64,000 nt of DNA from an uncultured Eubacteriaceae bacterium (GCA_945867155.1 CAMBHL010000001.1:1-64000), one strand, 5' to 3'. Counted from the stretch's first letter, positions 36,006-45,210 are shown. Made by a program: numbers and translations. The notes: generated from the sequence alone by a model not told the origin.

Positions 36006-36052
36006 ACAATCAAATTTAAAAAAAAAGAACCATTTTGTGAAAAGAGGCTCAT

Positions 36053-36733
36053 ATGCAATTAAATTTTGAATCCTTAACTCATATCAATATCTTCAATCAC
36101 ATGAGCGCAGATGAAATTGACGCGCTTCTGCATTATTTAAATTATCGAACACAAACTTTCCAACGCAAGACTACCATTTGCTGCGCCGGTGACTATTCCT
36201 CAGAATTCGGAATTGTATTAAACGGAGAAGCAAGTATTGAAAATATCGATTTCTGGGGAAATGTTTCAATCATCGCGCATCTGTCTGCCGGATCGATCTT
36301 CGCCGAAAGTTATGCCTTAACTAAAAAAGCATTAGCTGTCGATGTTATTGCTCAAAAACAATGTCAAATTTTATTCATTTCTTTGAAGAATATTTTTCTT
36401 CCAGACAGTACTAACAATCCACTTGTTATTTCTGGGCAGAAAAAACTAATCCATAATCTTCTGATTTTATGCAGCAAAAAAAACCTTCATCTTTCCCATC
36501 GAATTTTTCATACCTCAAGCAAAACGATTCGTGGGCGCGTCATATCCTATCTTTCTTTTCTTTCAAAAGAAAAAAAATGCGCAGATTTTGACATTCCATT
36601 TAATCGTCAGCAATTAGCAGATTACCTCAATGTGGATCGCTCTGCATTATCCCATGAATTATCCAAAATGCAAAAAGAAGGCTTAATCCGCATGGATAAA
36701 AATCATTTTTCATTAAAAGAAAAAGTAATGTGA
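36053..36733 (+). CDS. Crp/Fnr family transcriptional regulator
   Basis: The 226-residue protein has an N-terminal cyclic-nucleotide-binding-type beta barrel (about 20-120; GIVLNGEASIE, GSIFAESYAL) and a C-terminal winged helix with QQLADYLNVDRSALSHELSKMQKEGLI (about 184-210). No N-terminal Fnr cysteine cluster is seen, so it is not an obvious oxygen-sensing Fe-S protein. The ligand and targets are unknown. AAGAGG precedes the ATG. It is divergent from the ferredoxin gene and its 3-prime end overlaps the convergent HAD phosphatase gene by 31 bases. Confidence 0.9.
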   Translation: MQLNFESLTHINIFNHMSADEIDALLHYLNYRTQTFQRKTTICCAGDYSSEFGIVLNGEASIENIDFWGNVSIIAHLSAGSIFAESYALTKKALAVDVIAQKQCQILFISLKNIFLPDSTNNPLVISGQKKLIHNLLILCSKKNLHLSHRIFHTSSKTIRGRVISYLSFLSKEKKCADFDIPFNRQQLADYLNVDRSALSHELSKMQKEGLIRMDKNHFSLKEKVM

Positions 36734-37452
36734 TAAATTGTCAACAGCAATTGACTTAATTCCAATTCGGACTGTACGACAAAATCTGGTTTAACAATAG
36801 CTTTTTCCGGAATCAAATGATGGCGCCGATTAAACCAGATTGATTTCCAATTCGCATTTTTGGCCCCAACAACATCTATCTGAAAAGCGTCGCCAATATA
36901 TATACATTCATCTGAAGACCGGCTTGTTTGTTTCTCAACATATTGAAAAATTTTACTGCTCGGCTTTGAGTATCCGACAGTTTCAGAAATAAAGATGTTT
37001 TTTTTATTAAACCATTTTTCCAGACCTAAATTTTTTATTTTAAACCACTGATGTCGTTCTGGACCATTGGAAATAATGCCGATTTCAACATTATGCTGCG
37101 ATAAAAATGTCAACAAATTTTTAATTTGCTGGGATAAATGTATATTTTTTTGGCATTGTTCGTAATTTCTCTGAAAAATCAAACAATCACTTTTGGGTAG
37201 ATGAATCCCTTTTTCTTCAAATGCCTTGCCGATTCGGTAAGCGTACATGGATTCTCTGTCCATCTCACCCCTTTGAACCATGTCAAAAACTTTGTCGCTC
37301 TGAGCACGGCTAAAGATAAAAAGATCTTCGATATTGAGCGCATCAAATTGATTATCAAAAGTTGTTTTAAACGCTTGTCGAAAAGGTTCGTACTGATCAT
37401 ACAAAGTATCATCAATATCAAAAAATATACTATATGATTTATTACTGCTCAT
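36703..37452 (-). CDS. HAD-superfamily hydrolase (YjjG-like)
   Basis: The 249-residue phosphatase has HAD motif I FFDIDDTLYD (nucleophile Asp12, Asp14), motif II in IGIISNGPERHQ near 135, motif III Lys in YSKPSSKIFQYVE near 170 and motif IV IGDAFQIDVVGAKNANW near 195. The helical C1 cap and end motifs resemble YjjG nucleotidases, which dephosphorylate pyrimidine nucleotides including non-canonical ones; the substrate here is not certain. It lies 9 bases after the RseC-like gene and overlaps the convergent crp-like gene, with no terminator seen. Confidence 0.9.
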   Translation of the reverse strand: MSSNKSYSIFFDIDDTLYDQYEPFRQAFKTTFDNQFDALNIEDLFIFSRAQSDKVFDMVQRGEMDRESMYAYRIGKAFEEKGIHLPKSDCLIFQRNYEQCQKNIHLSQQIKNLLTFLSQHNVEIGIISNGPERHQWFKIKNLGLEKWFNKKNIFISETVGYSKPSSKIFQYVEKQTSRSSDECIYIGDAFQIDVVGAKNANWKSIWFNRRHHLIPEKAIVKPDFVVQSELELSQLLLTIYHITFSFNEK

Positions 37453-37461
37453 TTTATTAAT

Positions 37462-37926
37462 TTATTTTGAATTTATGGGTGCCTTCTTGTCCTTGTTAAA
37501 ATGAATAACATTGACGATTACAGGTTCATACTTTCCCTTTTCAAATTTACCGCGTTTATCCATTAAATGGATCAAACCGTAAGCACCAAACATGACAATC
37601 AATCCTGAGAAAAAGCCGCAATAAACGGCATCAAGATGAAAAATTTGAGCCAATAATGAATAGCCTATAAAGATTCCGATGAAAAATCCAATTAATGGAA
37701 ATCCATAGGCAATGCTACTCGCTTTCATTAAATTGGCAAATTCCATTTCTAATGCTACCTGATCGCCTTCTTTAGCGTTAATTTCATTTTTAGCATCAAC
37801 AGTCATTGATTTATTTGAAGTTCCTAACTCACACGCTTTACAATTGCCACACATTTCATGACGTGTAATTTTAACCCGTGCAATGTTATTCTTCTTTATC
37901 TTTTTTATTGTTCCGTACTCAATCAT
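37462..37926 (-). CDS. RseC/MucC-family (SoxR-reducing type) membrane protein
   Basis: The 154-residue protein starts with a cysteine-bearing cytoplasmic domain, GTIKKIKKNNIARVKI then C26-G-N-C29-K-A-C32-E, followed by two membrane helices (about 70-92 and 100-120) and a basic tail. This is the RseC_MucC domain, which in other bacteria occurs with Rnf electron-transport genes and in SoxR reduction. No rnf genes are here; the neighbours are a HAD phosphatase and aspS. A redox role is inferred from the cysteines only. Confidence 0.88.
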   Translation of the reverse strand: MIEYGTIKKIKKNNIARVKITRHEMCGNCKACELGTSNKSMTVDAKNEINAKEGDQVALEMEFANLMKASSIAYGFPLIGFFIGIFIGYSLLAQIFHLDAVYCGFFSGLIVMFGAYGLIHLMDKRGKFEKGKYEPVIVNVIHFNKDKKAPINSK

Positions 37927-37944
37927 CTTAATTTCCTTCTTATA

Positions 37945-37981
37945 TTATTTAAAAATAGGACTCCCAAATAAATTGGGAGTC
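37945..37981 (-). terminator. Intrinsic terminator after aspS
   Basis: A perfect 9-bp inverted repeat (37959-37967 with 37973-37981, 5-base loop) is followed on the minus strand by CCTATTTTTAAAT. It lies 10 bases past the aspS stop. Confidence 0.85.
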
Positions 37982-37990
37982 GCAACCAAA

Positions 37991-39778
37991 TTAAACAATA
38001 TCTTCATCAACACTGATGCCTAAATCGATCAACTGATCCAGTCCAGCATCCGCCGGAGCATCTGTCATCAAATCACTGTGATTTTGAGTTTTCGGGAATG
38101 CAATGACATCTCGGATATTATCAATATCCATTAACATCATCATTAAACGGTCAAATCCAAATGCCAGGCCGCCATGTGGTGGGGTCCCGTATTTTAAAGC
38201 TTCCATTAAAAAGCCGAACTGTGTTTGAACTGTTTCTTCTGACAGGTTCAAGGCTTTAAACATCTTTTCCTGAATATCACCATTGTGAATTCTAATAGAA
38301 CCACCGCCAAGTTCAACACCATTAACAACCATATCATAGGCATCTGAGCGAACTTTTTCTGGTGCTGTTTCCAACAACGGAATATCTTCATCCAACGGTG
38401 CTGTGAAAGGATGATGAACTGCAACATAACGTCCTTGTTCATCGTCATATTCAAGCAATGGGAAATCGATAACCCACAAGAATTTAAACTGATTGGAAAC
38501 ATCGATTTTAAGACGTCTTGCAAGTTCAAGACGCAGCTGCCCAAGCGCTGTGCAAGCAATCTGATCTGTATCTGCAATCATGAAAATATAATCGCCATCT
38601 TCAGCTCCCAAACGATCGTATATAGCCTGTTTTTCTTCTTCTGAAATGAATTTCAGAATTGGCGTCTTCATCTGTGATTCATCGTCTTTAACATCAATCC
38701 AGGCTAAGCCTTTAGCTTTATAAATTTTCGCAAATTTTTCTAGGTTTTTTAACGCTTTTTTGGATAATTTTCCCTGTGCATTCTTGGCAATTAACGCACG
38801 TACTGATCCACCACGCTGAATAGCACCGGAAAAGACTTTAAAAGATGAGTCTTTCAAAATATCTGAAAGATCGTTTAATTCCATTCCAAATCTCATGTCA
38901 GGCTTATCAGAGCCAAAGCGATCCATCGCTTCTCTCCAAGTCATTCTCAAAAACGGACGTTTTAATTCTATGCCACGAACTTCTTTAAAGATTTTCGCAA
39001 TCATTTCTTCCATAATTGGCAAAATGTCATCTTTTGTAACAAAAGACATTTCCATATCAATCTGAGTGAATTCAGGCTGACGGTCCTGTCGTAAATCTTC
39101 ATCTCTAAAGCATTTGGCCAATTGGTAATAACGATCCATTCCAGATATCATCAAAATCTGTTTAAACAATTGAGGACTCTGTGGCAATCCGAAAAATTTA
39201 CCTTTCTGGACTCTCGATGGAACCAGGAAATCTCGTGCACCTTCTGGTGTTGTTTTGCCTAAAATTGGTGTTTCTATTTCACAAAAGCCATGTTCATTGA
39301 GATAATTTCTGACAATTGAAGCCACCTTTGCTCTCGTCATTAAAATCTTCTGATTCTTAGGCTTTCTCAAATCAAGATAACGGTATTTCAGTCTGACACT
39401 TTCGCCTGATTTATCATCGTCTTTGACATAGATAGGAGGAGTGGCTGAAGTATCTAAAATCGTTATATGATTCACCATCACTTCAACTTTTCCCGTTTCC
39501 ATTTTGGGATTAATCGTTTCAGGTGTTCTCAGCTGAACAACACCTTCAACGTTTAATACATACTCATCCCTAATTTTTTCTGCAGTAGGAAATTCTTCTC
39601 CAACAATTTTTTCATTAAATACAATTTGAACTTTTCCTGAACGATCACGAAGATCAACAAAAATAACGCCGCCTAAATCTCGCCGGCTGTCAGCCCAACC
39701 CGCTAATTTTACGGTTTGGCCAACTTTATTTTCATTAACTTCGCCGCAAACGGCAGACCTGAAATGTGTTTCCATCAT
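37991..39778 (-). CDS. aspS: Aspartyl-tRNA synthetase, bacterial type
   Basis: The 595-residue class II synthetase has an N-terminal OB-fold anticodon domain (about 1-110), motif 2 FRDEDLRQDRQPEFTQIDMEMSF (starting near 220), the bacterial GAD insertion (about 300-420), and motif 3 GGLAFGFDRLMMMLM near 548. Length and the GAD domain mark the bacterial rather than archaeal form. Whether it is discriminating or also charges tRNA(Asn) cannot be read. It has a strong promoter (39838-39866) and a terminator, so it looks monocistronic. The ribosome site is GGAAGG, 7 bases before the ATG. Confidence 0.97.
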   Translation of the reverse strand: MMETHFRSAVCGEVNENKVGQTVKLAGWADSRRDLGGVIFVDLRDRSGKVQIVFNEKIVGEEFPTAEKIRDEYVLNVEGVVQLRTPETINPKMETGKVEVMVNHITILDTSATPPIYVKDDDKSGESVRLKYRYLDLRKPKNQKILMTRAKVASIVRNYLNEHGFCEIETPILGKTTPEGARDFLVPSRVQKGKFFGLPQSPQLFKQILMISGMDRYYQLAKCFRDEDLRQDRQPEFTQIDMEMSFVTKDDILPIMEEMIAKIFKEVRGIELKRPFLRMTWREAMDRFGSDKPDMRFGMELNDLSDILKDSSFKVFSGAIQRGGSVRALIAKNAQGKLSKKALKNLEKFAKIYKAKGLAWIDVKDDESQMKTPILKFISEEEKQAIYDRLGAEDGDYIFMIADTDQIACTALGQLRLELARRLKIDVSNQFKFLWVIDFPLLEYDDEQGRYVAVHHPFTAPLDEDIPLLETAPEKVRSDAYDMVVNGVELGGGSIRIHNGDIQEKMFKALNLSEETVQTQFGFLMEALKYGTPPHGGLAFGFDRLMMMLMDIDNIRDVIAFPKTQNHSDLMTDAPADAGLDQLIDLGISVDEDIV

Positions 39779-39837
39779 TTGACAACCTTCCTCCTATCTC
39801 TATCTAAGCTTTTTATAGCATAAATTCATGTTTTTTT

Positions 39838-39866
39838 ATTATATTCATTATTAATTATCTCGTCAA
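39838..39866 (-). promoter_or_regulatory. Vegetative promoter for aspS
   Basis: TTGACG (39866-39861) and TATAAT (39843-39838) lie 17 bases apart on the minus strand, about 60 bases before the aspS ATG. No T-box signature is seen in the short leader. Confidence 0.8.
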
Positions 39867-39892
39867 GAGAACGTCTGAATTCCATCACTGAA

Positions 39893-41368
39893 TTAATGGG
39901 CTTTAAAAGACTGAGAATACGCGCTTAATTTTTTGTCAATAATTTCTGTTGCGCGTTGATTATAAGTCCTTAAATCTTTTACGGTATAAACTTTATCAAA
40001 TCGGTCACTTTCAGAATGATAAATTTTTCCCGTAGCACCGGCACCAATCCCGATAATTGTTTGTTTCTCTGCCATCATGAGTATATTATAAACGCCTTCT
40101 TTTCCACTCAGACAATAGCCAATATTTTCACCATTGCCCTGTGCATATTTTTGACGATAAAGGTAATAAGGATAATACCCATTGTTTGCCAATCTCTTGG
40201 ATATTTCATCATAAAATTGCTTCGAATAGAGCTGATGAAGACCACATCCATTTTCTTCTCTTAGTCGTGAGCCTTTTTTAATGGCAAGGCTATGCACGGT
40301 TAAATTTTCAGGGTGAAGTGCTATTACTTGTTCTAATGACGAAAAAAACATCTTCGGTGTTTCATCATTTAATCCTACAATTAAATCCATATTAACACTT
40401 TCAAATCCAACTTCTTTGATCATTGAAAATTTTCTGCGAATATCCTCCGCGGAATGCAATCGGCCGACCGCTTGAAGCGTTGAATCGTTCATACTCTGCG
40501 GATTCAAGCAAATACGGTTAACATGATAATCATGAAGAATTTCTAATTTCCTTAATGTTGTCGTTTCGGGCCGCCCTGCCTCAAACGTAAATTCCCGAAG
40601 ATGCGACAGATCAAATTTATCCGTAAGAAATTTCAACAATTTTTGAATTTGATCTTCTGTTAAAACTGATGGAGTTCCGCCTCCAATATAAAGGGTATCA
40701 ATGATTAAATCATGTTTCTCAAACAATACAGAAAATCTGTCAATCTCATGCAATAACACGTCCAGATAATCCGCACATAACTTTCCCTTTTTATCAGCAA
40801 TCGTTGAAACGAAAGAACAATAAGCACATTTTGCCGGACATATTGGAATGCCAATATAAACTGAAACTTTATGATGCGCTTCCAAATCTATAAAAGGAGC
40901 TTCAACCTTTGCAATATGAATAGCTAAATCTGTTTTTTCTTTCGAGACGCAATATTTAGTTTGAAAAGATTGTTTGGCCCGATCCCAGTCATGCCCATTA
41001 TCATCCAATAGTTCTTGAATAATTTTAACTGGTTTTATGCCTGTTAAACATCCCCATGGTAAAGATCTTTTTGTAAGACCTGATAAAAAGCGATAAAAAA
41101 AACCCTTGAACTTTTTAGATACAATGGGTCTTTTTATATCATATGACTTTTTTTGTATATTTTTTCCAAGAAGGTCTGCACTAAAAATAAGCGTGTCTGA
41201 TTGCGACGAGATGTTAATAATTAAAATATCTTTTATGATATCTTTATTGATTTGAATCTCAGCATTTGGAAAAAAGGCACGAACTAATTCTCTCGCGCCT
41301 ACTTTCCAAGATGAAATTTCAGGCATGGCCAATGCTATTTTGTCAATTTGTGTTACTTCATTCATCAT
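39893..41368 (-). CDS. hemZ: Oxygen-independent coproporphyrinogen oxidase-like radical SAM protein (HemZ)
   Basis: The 491-residue enzyme has a radical SAM core with the [4Fe-4S] motif C177-x3-C181-x2-C184 in IPICPAKCAYCSF, then GGGTPSVL and the HemN/HemZ C-terminal region with YYLYRQKYAQGNGENIGY near 410-427. An N-terminal extension of about 165 residues is typical of HemZ. HemN-type enzymes decarboxylate coproporphyrinogen III; HemZ in Firmicutes has also been linked to heme-independent roles, and no other heme gene is nearby. It starts directly after the stop of the metallohydrolase gene. Confidence 0.88.
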   Translation of the reverse strand: MMNEVTQIDKIALAMPEISSWKVGARELVRAFFPNAEIQINKDIIKDILIINISSQSDTLIFSADLLGKNIQKKSYDIKRPIVSKKFKGFFYRFLSGLTKRSLPWGCLTGIKPVKIIQELLDDNGHDWDRAKQSFQTKYCVSKEKTDLAIHIAKVEAPFIDLEAHHKVSVYIGIPICPAKCAYCSFVSTIADKKGKLCADYLDVLLHEIDRFSVLFEKHDLIIDTLYIGGGTPSVLTEDQIQKLLKFLTDKFDLSHLREFTFEAGRPETTTLRKLEILHDYHVNRICLNPQSMNDSTLQAVGRLHSAEDIRRKFSMIKEVGFESVNMDLIVGLNDETPKMFFSSLEQVIALHPENLTVHSLAIKKGSRLREENGCGLHQLYSKQFYDEISKRLANNGYYPYYLYRQKYAQGNGENIGYCLSGKEGVYNILMMAEKQTIIGIGAGATGKIYHSESDRFDKVYTVKDLRTYNQRATEIIDKKLSAYSQSFKAH

Positions 41369-41992
41369 TTATTGCACATATAGATTATTCATTTTTTCAA
41401 AACGAATGGTTGTTTTTTCACCATGACCCGGATATACAACAGTATCTTCTGGGAAAGTCATCAGCTGCTTGACTGAGTGAATAATTTCCGAATAAGAACC
41501 TCCTGGAAAATCAGTTCTTCCAACAGATCCCAAAAATAAAGTATCCCCGGTAAACATCATTTCATTCGTTATATAACACACACCGCCCGGTGTATGTCCT
41601 GGCGTATGCAGTACAGAAAAGACAAGTTCTGAATTAACCTCAATTTTCTCACCACCGTGGAGATAAATATCAGCTGACGGAAAAACTTTGGATTGTCCCA
41701 TCATCAGCGAGATATTTCTACCGGGTGAAGACAGACATTCAGCATCCTGTTCATGTATATATACTTTAGCCTCTGTGTAATTTACAGCATTTATTAATCC
41801 GGCAATGTGGTCATAATGCCCATGCGTCAACAGGATTTTTTTGATTCGAATTTGTTCTTCCTGAATATCATTTTCAATTGCATCTGACCATCCGCCAGGA
41901 TCAATCATAACACCGGAATGATCTGAATCAGACCAGACAATATAACAATTCGCCATCAAAGGGCCGATCATATATCTTTTTATTTTTATCAT
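41369..41992 (-). CDS. Metallo-beta-lactamase-fold hydrolase (glyoxalase II-like)
   Basis: The 207-residue protein has the binuclear metal motif LTHGHYDH (H57, H59, D61, H62), a later His in HTPGHTPGG near 130, and Asp in FTGDTLF near 148, then YPGHGEKTT. This is the YqgX/glyoxalase II-like family common in Clostridia between dtd and hemZ. It may hydrolyse S-lactoylglutathione-like thioesters or another substrate; activity is not established. It follows dtd by 8 bases and abuts hemZ. Confidence 0.9.
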   Translation of the reverse strand: MIKIKRYMIGPLMANCYIVWSDSDHSGVMIDPGGWSDAIENDIQEEQIRIKKILLTHGHYDHIAGLINAVNYTEAKVYIHEQDAECLSSPGRNISLMMGQSKVFPSADIYLHGGEKIEVNSELVFSVLHTPGHTPGGVCYITNEMMFTGDTLFLGSVGRTDFPGGSYSEIIHSVKQLMTFPEDTVVYPGHGEKTTIRFEKMNNLYVQ

Positions 41993-42000
41993 CGTTACTT

Positions 42001-42453
42001 TTAAAAAATTTTACTGCTATCTAACAACATCGTAACCGGGCCGTCATTATCAATATGTACCAACATATCAGCTTGAAACTGTCCAAAAGCTACTGGATGA
42101 TCATAAGCTGCTTGAATTTTTTCTTTAAATTCCAGATATTTTATTTTTGCAGACTTTACATCACCGCTTTGTGAAAAGCTTGGCCTTCTTCCTTTTCTGC
42201 AATCACCGTACAACGTAAATTGAGATACAACCAATAGATCGCCGTGAACATCTTTCAAAGAAAGGTTCATTTTATCATCTTTATCCCCAAAAATGCGCAA
42301 ATTCAATGTTTTATTAATAATATAATCCATGTCAGAAGCATTATCAGTTGCGTTAAAGCCGACGAATAAACAAATTCCAGGCCCGATTTGACTTAATAAT
42401 TCTTCATTAATAGTCACTGACGCTGATACCACTCGTTGAATTACTGCTCGCAT
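42001..42453 (-). CDS. dtd: D-aminoacyl-tRNA deacylase
   Basis: The 150-residue enzyme removes D-amino acids (and glycine from tRNA(Ala)) mischarged onto tRNA. The two active-site signatures are SQFTLYGD (77-84) and NDGPVT (136-141), which contains the Gly-Pro cis motif that rejects L-amino acids. A GAGG site spans the rel stop codon, 7-8 bases before the ATG. rel-dtd is a conserved Firmicutes gene pair. Confidence 0.96.
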   Translation of the reverse strand: MRAVIQRVVSASVTINEELLSQIGPGICLFVGFNATDNASDMDYIINKTLNLRIFGDKDDKMNLSLKDVHGDLLVVSQFTLYGDCRKGRRPSFSQSGDVKSAKIKYLEFKEKIQAAYDHPVAFGQFQADMLVHIDNDGPVTMLLDSSKIF

Positions 42454-42463
42454 ATCACAGCCT

Positions 42464-44641
42464 CTAAATTCTTTTCACAATAAGGACGGATGGAATTTTT
42501 TTGATATTTTTAATAACCAAATTCAACTCCCGCCTTGATTTCACTTCAAAAACAGCTTCGAAATAGTCGAATTTTCCTTTTTCATTTCTGGCTGTCAGCG
42601 CTGTTAAAGAAATATCCATATCGATAAAGACCTTGTTGATCTCAATCAGTGTATGTGGATTTTCATCAGCCTGAATGCTAATTTCCGCACTAAAGTTTCC
42701 GGAAACGCCGAACTTGTTCCATTCTACATCGACTGTTTTGGAAGCATCAATATGCAAGACATTGAGACAATCTGTACGATGGACTGTAATCCCATGACTT
42801 TGCGTAATATGGCCAATAATTTGGTCTCCTGGGACAGGACTGCAGCATTTTGCAAGATGAACGTCAATGTCATTTAAGCCAGCAACTAGTATATTGGAGC
42901 TTGATTTTTCCGGTTTCGGCCGTTTCTTTATTGCAATATCCGGCTTTTGATCTTTAAAAACCTCAGGGAACAATAATTTCATTTTTGTAAAAACAGTTCC
43001 CATCTTGATGCCGTTATAACCAATTGCAGCATATAAATCGTCAAGAGTTTTATAATTTAAGTGTTTGCTTAATATTTCTAATTCAGCGATACTTCCTAAT
43101 TTCGTATCCTGTAAGCCCTGACGTTTTAATTCATTTTCAAGTGCCAACTTGCCTTTTTCAATATTTTCTTCTTTTGTTTCCCGTTTAAAATATTGTTTGA
43201 TTTTATTTCTTGCATGGGCACTTTTAACAAAATTAAGCCAGTCGCGGCTGGGTCCATTACTGTGCTTGGATGTCATGACTTCAACAATATCGCCGTTGCT
43301 TAACTTATAATTTAACGGAACAATTTTGCCGTTAACTTTAGCTCCAACGCAGTTGTTGCCGATGTCACTATGAACACGATAAGCAAAGTCCAATGGGCAC
43401 GAACCCACAGGAAGTTCAAAGACATCACCCTTCGGAGAAAACACATAAACTTCTTCGTTTAATAAATCAACTTTTATGGTTTCGAGCAGATCTCCGGCAT
43501 TATCTAGTTCCTGCTGCCATTCCATAATTTGACGCAGCCAGGCAATTTTCTTTTCATAATGGACGTCTTTTGCATTTTTCCCGTTGCCTTTGCCCTCTTT
43601 ATATTTCCAATGTGCTGCAATCCCATATTCTGCAATTCGATGCATTTCTTGCGTTCGGATTTGAATTTCAACAGGATCGCCGTTAGGGCCAATAACTGTG
43701 GTGTGTATGGATTGATACATATTAGGCTTTGGCATCGCAATATAATCTTTAAAACGGCCTGGAATAGGCTTCCATTCTGTATGCACTGTTCCCAAGACGC
43801 CATAGCATTCTTTCACTGTATTGACAATTACGCGCACCGCAATAAGGTCATAAATCTCATCAAATTTTCGATGTTGGGCCTTCATTTTACGGTATATGGA
43901 ATAAAAATGTTTTGATCGCCCATACACCTTACAAGGAATTCCCACTTCATCCAATTTCTTTTTGAGGATCTCGATGACTTGATTAACATACTCTTCACGC
44001 GCTTGTTTTTTTGTTTTAACGCTTTTTACAAGATTGTAATATCCTTCTGGGTCCAGATACTTTAATGATAAATCCTCTAATTCGGCTTTGATAGCCTGAA
44101 TTCCCAAACGATTAGCAATCGGCGCATAAATATCAAGTGTTTCTCTTGCTTTTTCCTTTTGTTTGGCCTCTGTCATGTACTCTAATGTCCGCATATTGTG
44201 CAGGCGGTCAACTAATTTGATCAAAATTACACGAATGTCTTTTGACATAGCCATGACCATTTTGCGGATGTACTCAGCCTGACTTTCTTCTTTAGATTGA
44301 TAATCAATCTTACCTATTTTTGTAACACCTTCAACCAAATCCGCAATTTTAGGATTAAACATTTCTGCAATTTGTTCGTGCGTGGTGTCCGTATCTTCAA
44401 TCACATCATGCAATAATGCTGCGCAAATTGTTTCAGTATCCATCCTGTATTTTGCTAAAATATAAGCAACTGCAACAGGATGAATAATATACTCTTCCCC
44501 AGATTTTCTTTTTTGACCTTTATGCGCATGGTCTGCTAGATTAAAAGCGCGCATGATCATATCAGCATCAGCATCTGGATCGTTCTTTTCAACGATTTTA
44601 ATAATATTATTTATTTTTCTTTTGACTGCTTCTGTTGCCAT
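42464..44641 (-). CDS. rel: Bifunctional (p)ppGpp synthetase/hydrolase Rel
   Basis: The 725-residue stringent-response enzyme has an HD hydrolase domain with the intact LLHDVIEDT motif near 75, a synthetase domain with YDLIAVRVIV and YQSIHTTV, a TGS domain with EEVYVFSPKGDVFELP near 395, a zinc-finger/helical part with CCSPVPGDQIIGHI near 595, and a C-terminal ACT domain. The intact HD motif indicates both synthesis and hydrolysis. I start at the ATG at 44641, with GGAGG 5 bases upstream; the longer frame begins at a TTG inside that site. It lies between apt and dtd. Confidence 0.96.
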   Translation of the reverse strand: MATEAVKRKINNIIKIVEKNDPDADADMIMRAFNLADHAHKGQKRKSGEEYIIHPVAVAYILAKYRMDTETICAALLHDVIEDTDTTHEQIAEMFNPKIADLVEGVTKIGKIDYQSKEESQAEYIRKMVMAMSKDIRVILIKLVDRLHNMRTLEYMTEAKQKEKARETLDIYAPIANRLGIQAIKAELEDLSLKYLDPEGYYNLVKSVKTKKQAREEYVNQVIEILKKKLDEVGIPCKVYGRSKHFYSIYRKMKAQHRKFDEIYDLIAVRVIVNTVKECYGVLGTVHTEWKPIPGRFKDYIAMPKPNMYQSIHTTVIGPNGDPVEIQIRTQEMHRIAEYGIAAHWKYKEGKGNGKNAKDVHYEKKIAWLRQIMEWQQELDNAGDLLETIKVDLLNEEVYVFSPKGDVFELPVGSCPLDFAYRVHSDIGNNCVGAKVNGKIVPLNYKLSNGDIVEVMTSKHSNGPSRDWLNFVKSAHARNKIKQYFKRETKEENIEKGKLALENELKRQGLQDTKLGSIAELEILSKHLNYKTLDDLYAAIGYNGIKMGTVFTKMKLLFPEVFKDQKPDIAIKKRPKPEKSSSNILVAGLNDIDVHLAKCCSPVPGDQIIGHITQSHGITVHRTDCLNVLHIDASKTVDVEWNKFGVSGNFSAEISIQADENPHTLIEINKVFIDMDISLTALTARNEKGKFDYFEAVFEVKSRRELNLVIKNIKKIPSVLIVKRI

Positions 44642-44676
44642 GCGCACCTCCAACTTTCAGTTATTCGTTTTTTGTG

Positions 44677-45198
44677 TCAGATAGGAAATTGAATTAATGA
44701 TTGGACATAGTAATCTTTTAATGCTTCCCGTCCTTTTAAATCGGTTAATTCAATCAAAAACAAAGCCCCACAAACTTCTCCGCCAAGCAATTCAACTAAA
44801 TCAATTGCTGCTTTCATGGTCCCGCCGGTGGCTAATAAATCATCAATAATTAATACCCGATCTCCGGTATTAATGGCATCTTTTTGAATTTCCACGGTAT
44901 TTTCGCCATATTCAAGTTTGTAAGACTTTGCCATGACTTCCCCTGGCAATTTTCCGGGTTTTCGTATGGGAACAAGTCCAACGTCTAATTTATAAGCTAA
45001 AGCTGAACCAAAGATGTATCCTCTAGCTTCTGGGATGCACACAACATTGACATCCAATGCCTTTGCAATTTCATAAAAACGATCTGTCACTTCATGAAAT
45101 GCATCGCCGTCTTTAATTAAACTGTTAATATCCTTAAAACTAATTCCTGCTTTTGGAAAGTCCGGATAAATTGAAATTTTACTTTTTAAATCCATCAT
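44677..45198 (-). CDS. apt: Adenine phosphoribosyltransferase
   Basis: The roughly 173-residue enzyme salvages adenine to AMP using PRPP. The PRPP-binding motif VLIIDDLLATGGTMKAA is near 118-134, and the N-terminal pattern IYPDFPKAGISFKDI and the loop VCIPEARGYIFGSALAYKL fit Apt. Two adjacent ATG codons (45198 and 45195) follow a GGGG site; the upstream GTG in the longer frame lies inside the ribosome site. It sits in the usual recJ-apt-rel order; some cells benefit because adenine is released nearby in SAM metabolism, but that is not specific to this locus. Confidence 0.95.
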   Translation of the reverse strand: MMDLKSKISIYPDFPKAGISFKDINSLIKDGDAFHEVTDRFYEIAKALDVNVVCIPEARGYIFGSALAYKLDVGLVPIRKPGKLPGEVMAKSYKLEYGENTVEIQKDAINTGDRVLIIDDLLATGGTMKAAIDLVELLGGEVCGALFLIELTDLKGREALKDYYVQSLIQFPI

Positions 45199-45210
45199 AA
45201 TCCCCACATT

